A stretch of 64,000 nt of DNA from Phytohabitans houttuyneae (GTDB taxonomy: Bacteria; Actinomycetota; Actinomycetes; Mycobacteriales; Micromonosporaceae). Of this stretch, positions 62,073-64,000 are shown one piece after another. The notes under the pieces were generated by a model. The model worked only from the letters and a program-made list of their open reading frames with translations. It ran no database searches and was not told the DNA's origin. Location of the stretch: assembly GCF_011764425.1 (NCBI RefSeq), contig NZ_BLPF01000002.1:1364997-1428996 (forward strand), in the 5' to 3' direction. The first letter of the stretch is position 1. Every line of letters begins with the position of its first letter. The position numbers and the translations under genes were made by a program.

Positions 62073-63608
62073 TCACTGCTGCGGCTGGTCGTCGTGCGGG
62101 CCGCGGTCGGGTGTGGTGCCCCGCACCGCCTGAGCGGGGAAGGCCGGCGGACCGGTCGCTTCGGACGCCGGCTCGGGCGTCGAGGTGAGCACCCAGGTGT
62201 CCTTGGAGCCGCCGCCCTGGCTGGAGTTGACGATCAGGCTCCCCTCCCGCAGCGCCACCCGGGTCAGCCCGCCGGGCAACACGTGGACCTGCTCGCCGTC
62301 GTTGACCGCGAACGGCCGCAGGTCGATGTGCCGGGGCAGCAGCCGGTCGTCGCGCTGGGACGGCGAGGTCGACAGCAGCACCAGCTCCTGCGCGATCCAC
62401 GCGCGCGGCTCCGCGAGCACCCGCTCGCGCACGGCGGCCAGCTCGGCGTCCGAGGCGGACGGGCCGATAACGATGCCGGCGCCGCCGGATCCGTCGACCG
62501 GCTTCACGACGAGCTGGTCGAGCCGCTCCAGGCACTCCTCGCGAACGTCCGGATCGTCGAGCCGGTAGGTCGTCACGTTGGACAGCAACGGCTTCTCACC
62601 CAGGTAGTACTCGATCAGCGCCGGAACGTACGAATAGGTCAGCTTGTCGTCGGCGACGCCGTTGCCGACCGCGTTGGCGATCGTGACGTTGCCGGCGCGG
62701 GCGGCGTTGAGCAGGCCCGGGCACCCCACGACCGAATCAGGTCGGAAATGCACCGGGTCGAGAAAGTCGTCGTTGACCCGCCGGTAGACGACGTCCACCC
62801 GCTGCCTGCCGCCGAGGCTGCGCATGTACAGGACGTGCTCGTCGCAGAACAGGTCGCGGCCCTCGACAAGCTCGATGCCCATCTTGCGGGCCAGGAAGGC
62901 GTGCTCGAAATAGGCCGGGTTGTACACACCTGGGCTGAGCAGCACCACCACCGGCTCATTGACACCGTCCGGCGCCGACCGGCGCAACGCGTCCAACAGC
63001 CGCCCCGGGTAGGAGGCGACCGGCCGCACCTGCTGCTCCAGGAACAGCCCGGGAAAGACCCGCGCCATGGTGCGCCGGTTTTCCACAACATAGGACATCC
63101 CGGACGGTACCCGCAGATTGTCCTCAAGCACCCGCAGTACGCCCGCCTCATCGCGGACCAGGTCAATTCCGGCGAGATGGATCCGGACGTCGTTACGCGG
63201 CCGGATGCCGTGTGCCGGCCGGCAGAATGTGGCCGACGTGGTCAGCAAAGTGCGCGGCACCACACCGTCATGGACGACCTCGGCCGGGCCGTACACATCG
63301 GCGAGGAAGGCCTCCAAGGCCCGAACCCGCTGTACGACGCCCGCCTCGACCACGTCCCACTCGGCGGCCGGGATCAGCCTGGGGATCAGGTCGAGCGGAA
63401 ACAGCCACTCCTCGCCGGCGTGGGAGAACGTCACGCCCTGGTCGCGGAAGCTGCGATCCCGTGCCGCCGCACGCTGCGCCAGGTCTTCGCCGGTGAGCAG
63501 CTGCAGGGCATCGTAGAGCGCGCGCATGTGTGGATGCGGCAGCCCGTCCGCCCCGAACATCTCGTCGTACGCTGGGCCGCGCGGATAACCGTCCAGAAGC
63601 CCTCCCAT
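62073..63608 (-). CDS. circularly permuted type 2 ATP-grasp protein
   Basis: A 511-residue protein of the permuted ATP-grasp family. HPHMRALYDALQLLTGEDLA near the N-terminus, VLLSPGVYNPAYFEHAFLAR, and the ATP-binding KPVDGSGGAGIVIG near 410 are typical. ATG 63608 starts MGGLLDGYPRG; the frame continues further upstream but without similarity. First gene of the operon. Probably forms peptide-type bonds. Confidence 0.95.
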   Translation of the reverse strand: MGGLLDGYPRGPAYDEMFGADGLPHPHMRALYDALQLLTGEDLAQRAAARDRSFRDQGVTFSHAGEEWLFPLDLIPRLIPAAEWDVVEAGVVQRVRALEAFLADVYGPAEVVHDGVVPRTLLTTSATFCRPAHGIRPRNDVRIHLAGIDLVRDEAGVLRVLEDNLRVPSGMSYVVENRRTMARVFPGLFLEQQVRPVASYPGRLLDALRRSAPDGVNEPVVVLLSPGVYNPAYFEHAFLARKMGIELVEGRDLFCDEHVLYMRSLGGRQRVDVVYRRVNDDFLDPVHFRPDSVVGCPGLLNAARAGNVTIANAVGNGVADDKLTYSYVPALIEYYLGEKPLLSNVTTYRLDDPDVREECLERLDQLVVKPVDGSGGAGIVIGPSASDAELAAVRERVLAEPRAWIAQELVLLSTSPSQRDDRLLPRHIDLRPFAVNDGEQVHVLPGGLTRVALREGSLIVNSSQGGGSKDTWVLTSTPEPASEATGPPAFPAQAVRGTTPDRGPHDDQPQQ

Positions 63609-63664
63609 GCGAGGATTCGTACCACCGATTCGTTGCCGCGACCAGCAGTTACGGTGAGGAAACA

Positions 63665-64000
63665 ATGACGGACCAGACTGAGGACATGGCAGCCGTCTCG
63701 CGGCAGGTCCGGGTCGGGTGTGAGTTCCGGTACACCGCAGAGGTCGAGACGCCCGCGATCTTCCAGGTCGAGCCGTCCGGGACAGGTCCCGCGGCGGTGC
63801 TCCAGCAGGCCTGGGACATCCAGCCCGCGACCACCCGACACGGGTACACCGACCTTTACGGCAACGACTGCCAGCGACTCGCCCTGCCCGCGGGCGACTC
63901 CACACTGCGCTTCGACGCCCTCGTCGCCGTCCCGGACGCGACCGAGGAGGTGGACCTCGACGCGGCCGAGCTACCCGTCCCGCAACTGCCCGACAATGTG
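63665..64000 (+). CDS. second transglutaminase-family gene, partial
   Basis: ATG 63665 with GTGAGGA 5 nt upstream opens an uninterrupted frame of 112 codons to the window end (RQVRVGCEFRYTAEVETPAI; YTDLYGNDCQRLALPAGDST). This matches the N-terminal domain of transglutaminase-like proteins; the catalytic part lies outside. It is divergent from the ATP-grasp gene (56-nt gap), as in many actinobacterial copies of this locus. Confidence 0.8.
   Translation, partial: MTDQTEDMAAVSRQVRVGCEFRYTAEVETPAIFQVEPSGTGPAAVLQQAWDIQPATTRHGYTDLYGNDCQRLALPAGDSTLRFDALVAVPDATEEVDLDAAELPVPQLPDNV

Noticed and set aside
1-64000. tRNA, rRNA, CRISPR arrays and integrase/attachment sites
   Set aside because: Looked for T-loop-like sequences, regular short repeats and recombinase motifs by eye; none was convincing.

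Overview
The window is high-GC DNA with GTG starts, many 4-bp stop/start overlaps, Tat and lipoprotein signals, a CHAT-TPR protein, a NACHT-LRR protein and MacB-type envelope genes. This fits a filamentous actinobacterium, most likely of the Micromonosporaceae type; the family assignment is inference. No rRNA, tRNA or CRISPR array was recognised.

Left end (1-10.5 kb): an accessory, partly decayed region. A kdpA fragment is followed by a divergent pair (TPR-CHAT protease-like protein; Zn-ribbon protein plus multi-pass membrane protein) and a 1015-residue NACHT NTPase with C-terminal leucine-rich repeats. It ends in a frameshifted SH3-like membrane gene and a badly decayed dnaB helicase fragment. 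This looks like a conflict or defence island.

10.5-27 kb: a two-component system runs divergently from a lipoprotein/adaptor/ABC (MacAB-like) operon. Next comes a four-gene overlapping operon (GT2 glycosyltransferase, DUF2064-methyltransferase fusion, cytochrome-b/molybdopterin oxidoreductase fusion, small membrane protein) with a divergent membrane protein and an epimerase. Secreted proteins, a PPOX protein and an MMPL exporter follow.

27-48 kb: an apparently undescribed saccharide-utilisation locus. Three Tat-exported beta-propeller paralogues (one truncated, plus debris of a fourth) sit beside a CUT1 ABC importer without its own ATPase. With them are two sugar-type dehydrogenases, an NAD epimerase, two DHDPS-family aldolase/dehydratases, a DegT/StrS aminotransferase, two amidohydrolases and a divergent regulator. 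Copies of a TTACGGTC-type palindrome lie upstream of three transcription units and probably bind that regulator. An aldehyde dehydrogenase and an AraC regulator follow. Three genes here each carry one apparent 1-nt deletion in a short G-rich run, so either recent decay or sequence error.

48-53 kb: small oxidoreductases with their regulators, a WXG-like helical protein and a NUDIX remnant.

53.6-60.2 kb: an extracytoplasmic copper cluster, consisting of a cupredoxin-YVTN propeller protein, a cupredoxin fused to a two-domain multicopper oxidase, YcnI and a CopC-CopD fusion. The first two share an identical copper-ligand loop.

60.3-64 kb: the transglutaminase / alpha-E / circularly permuted ATP-grasp operon, with a divergent transglutaminase-family gene running off the window.
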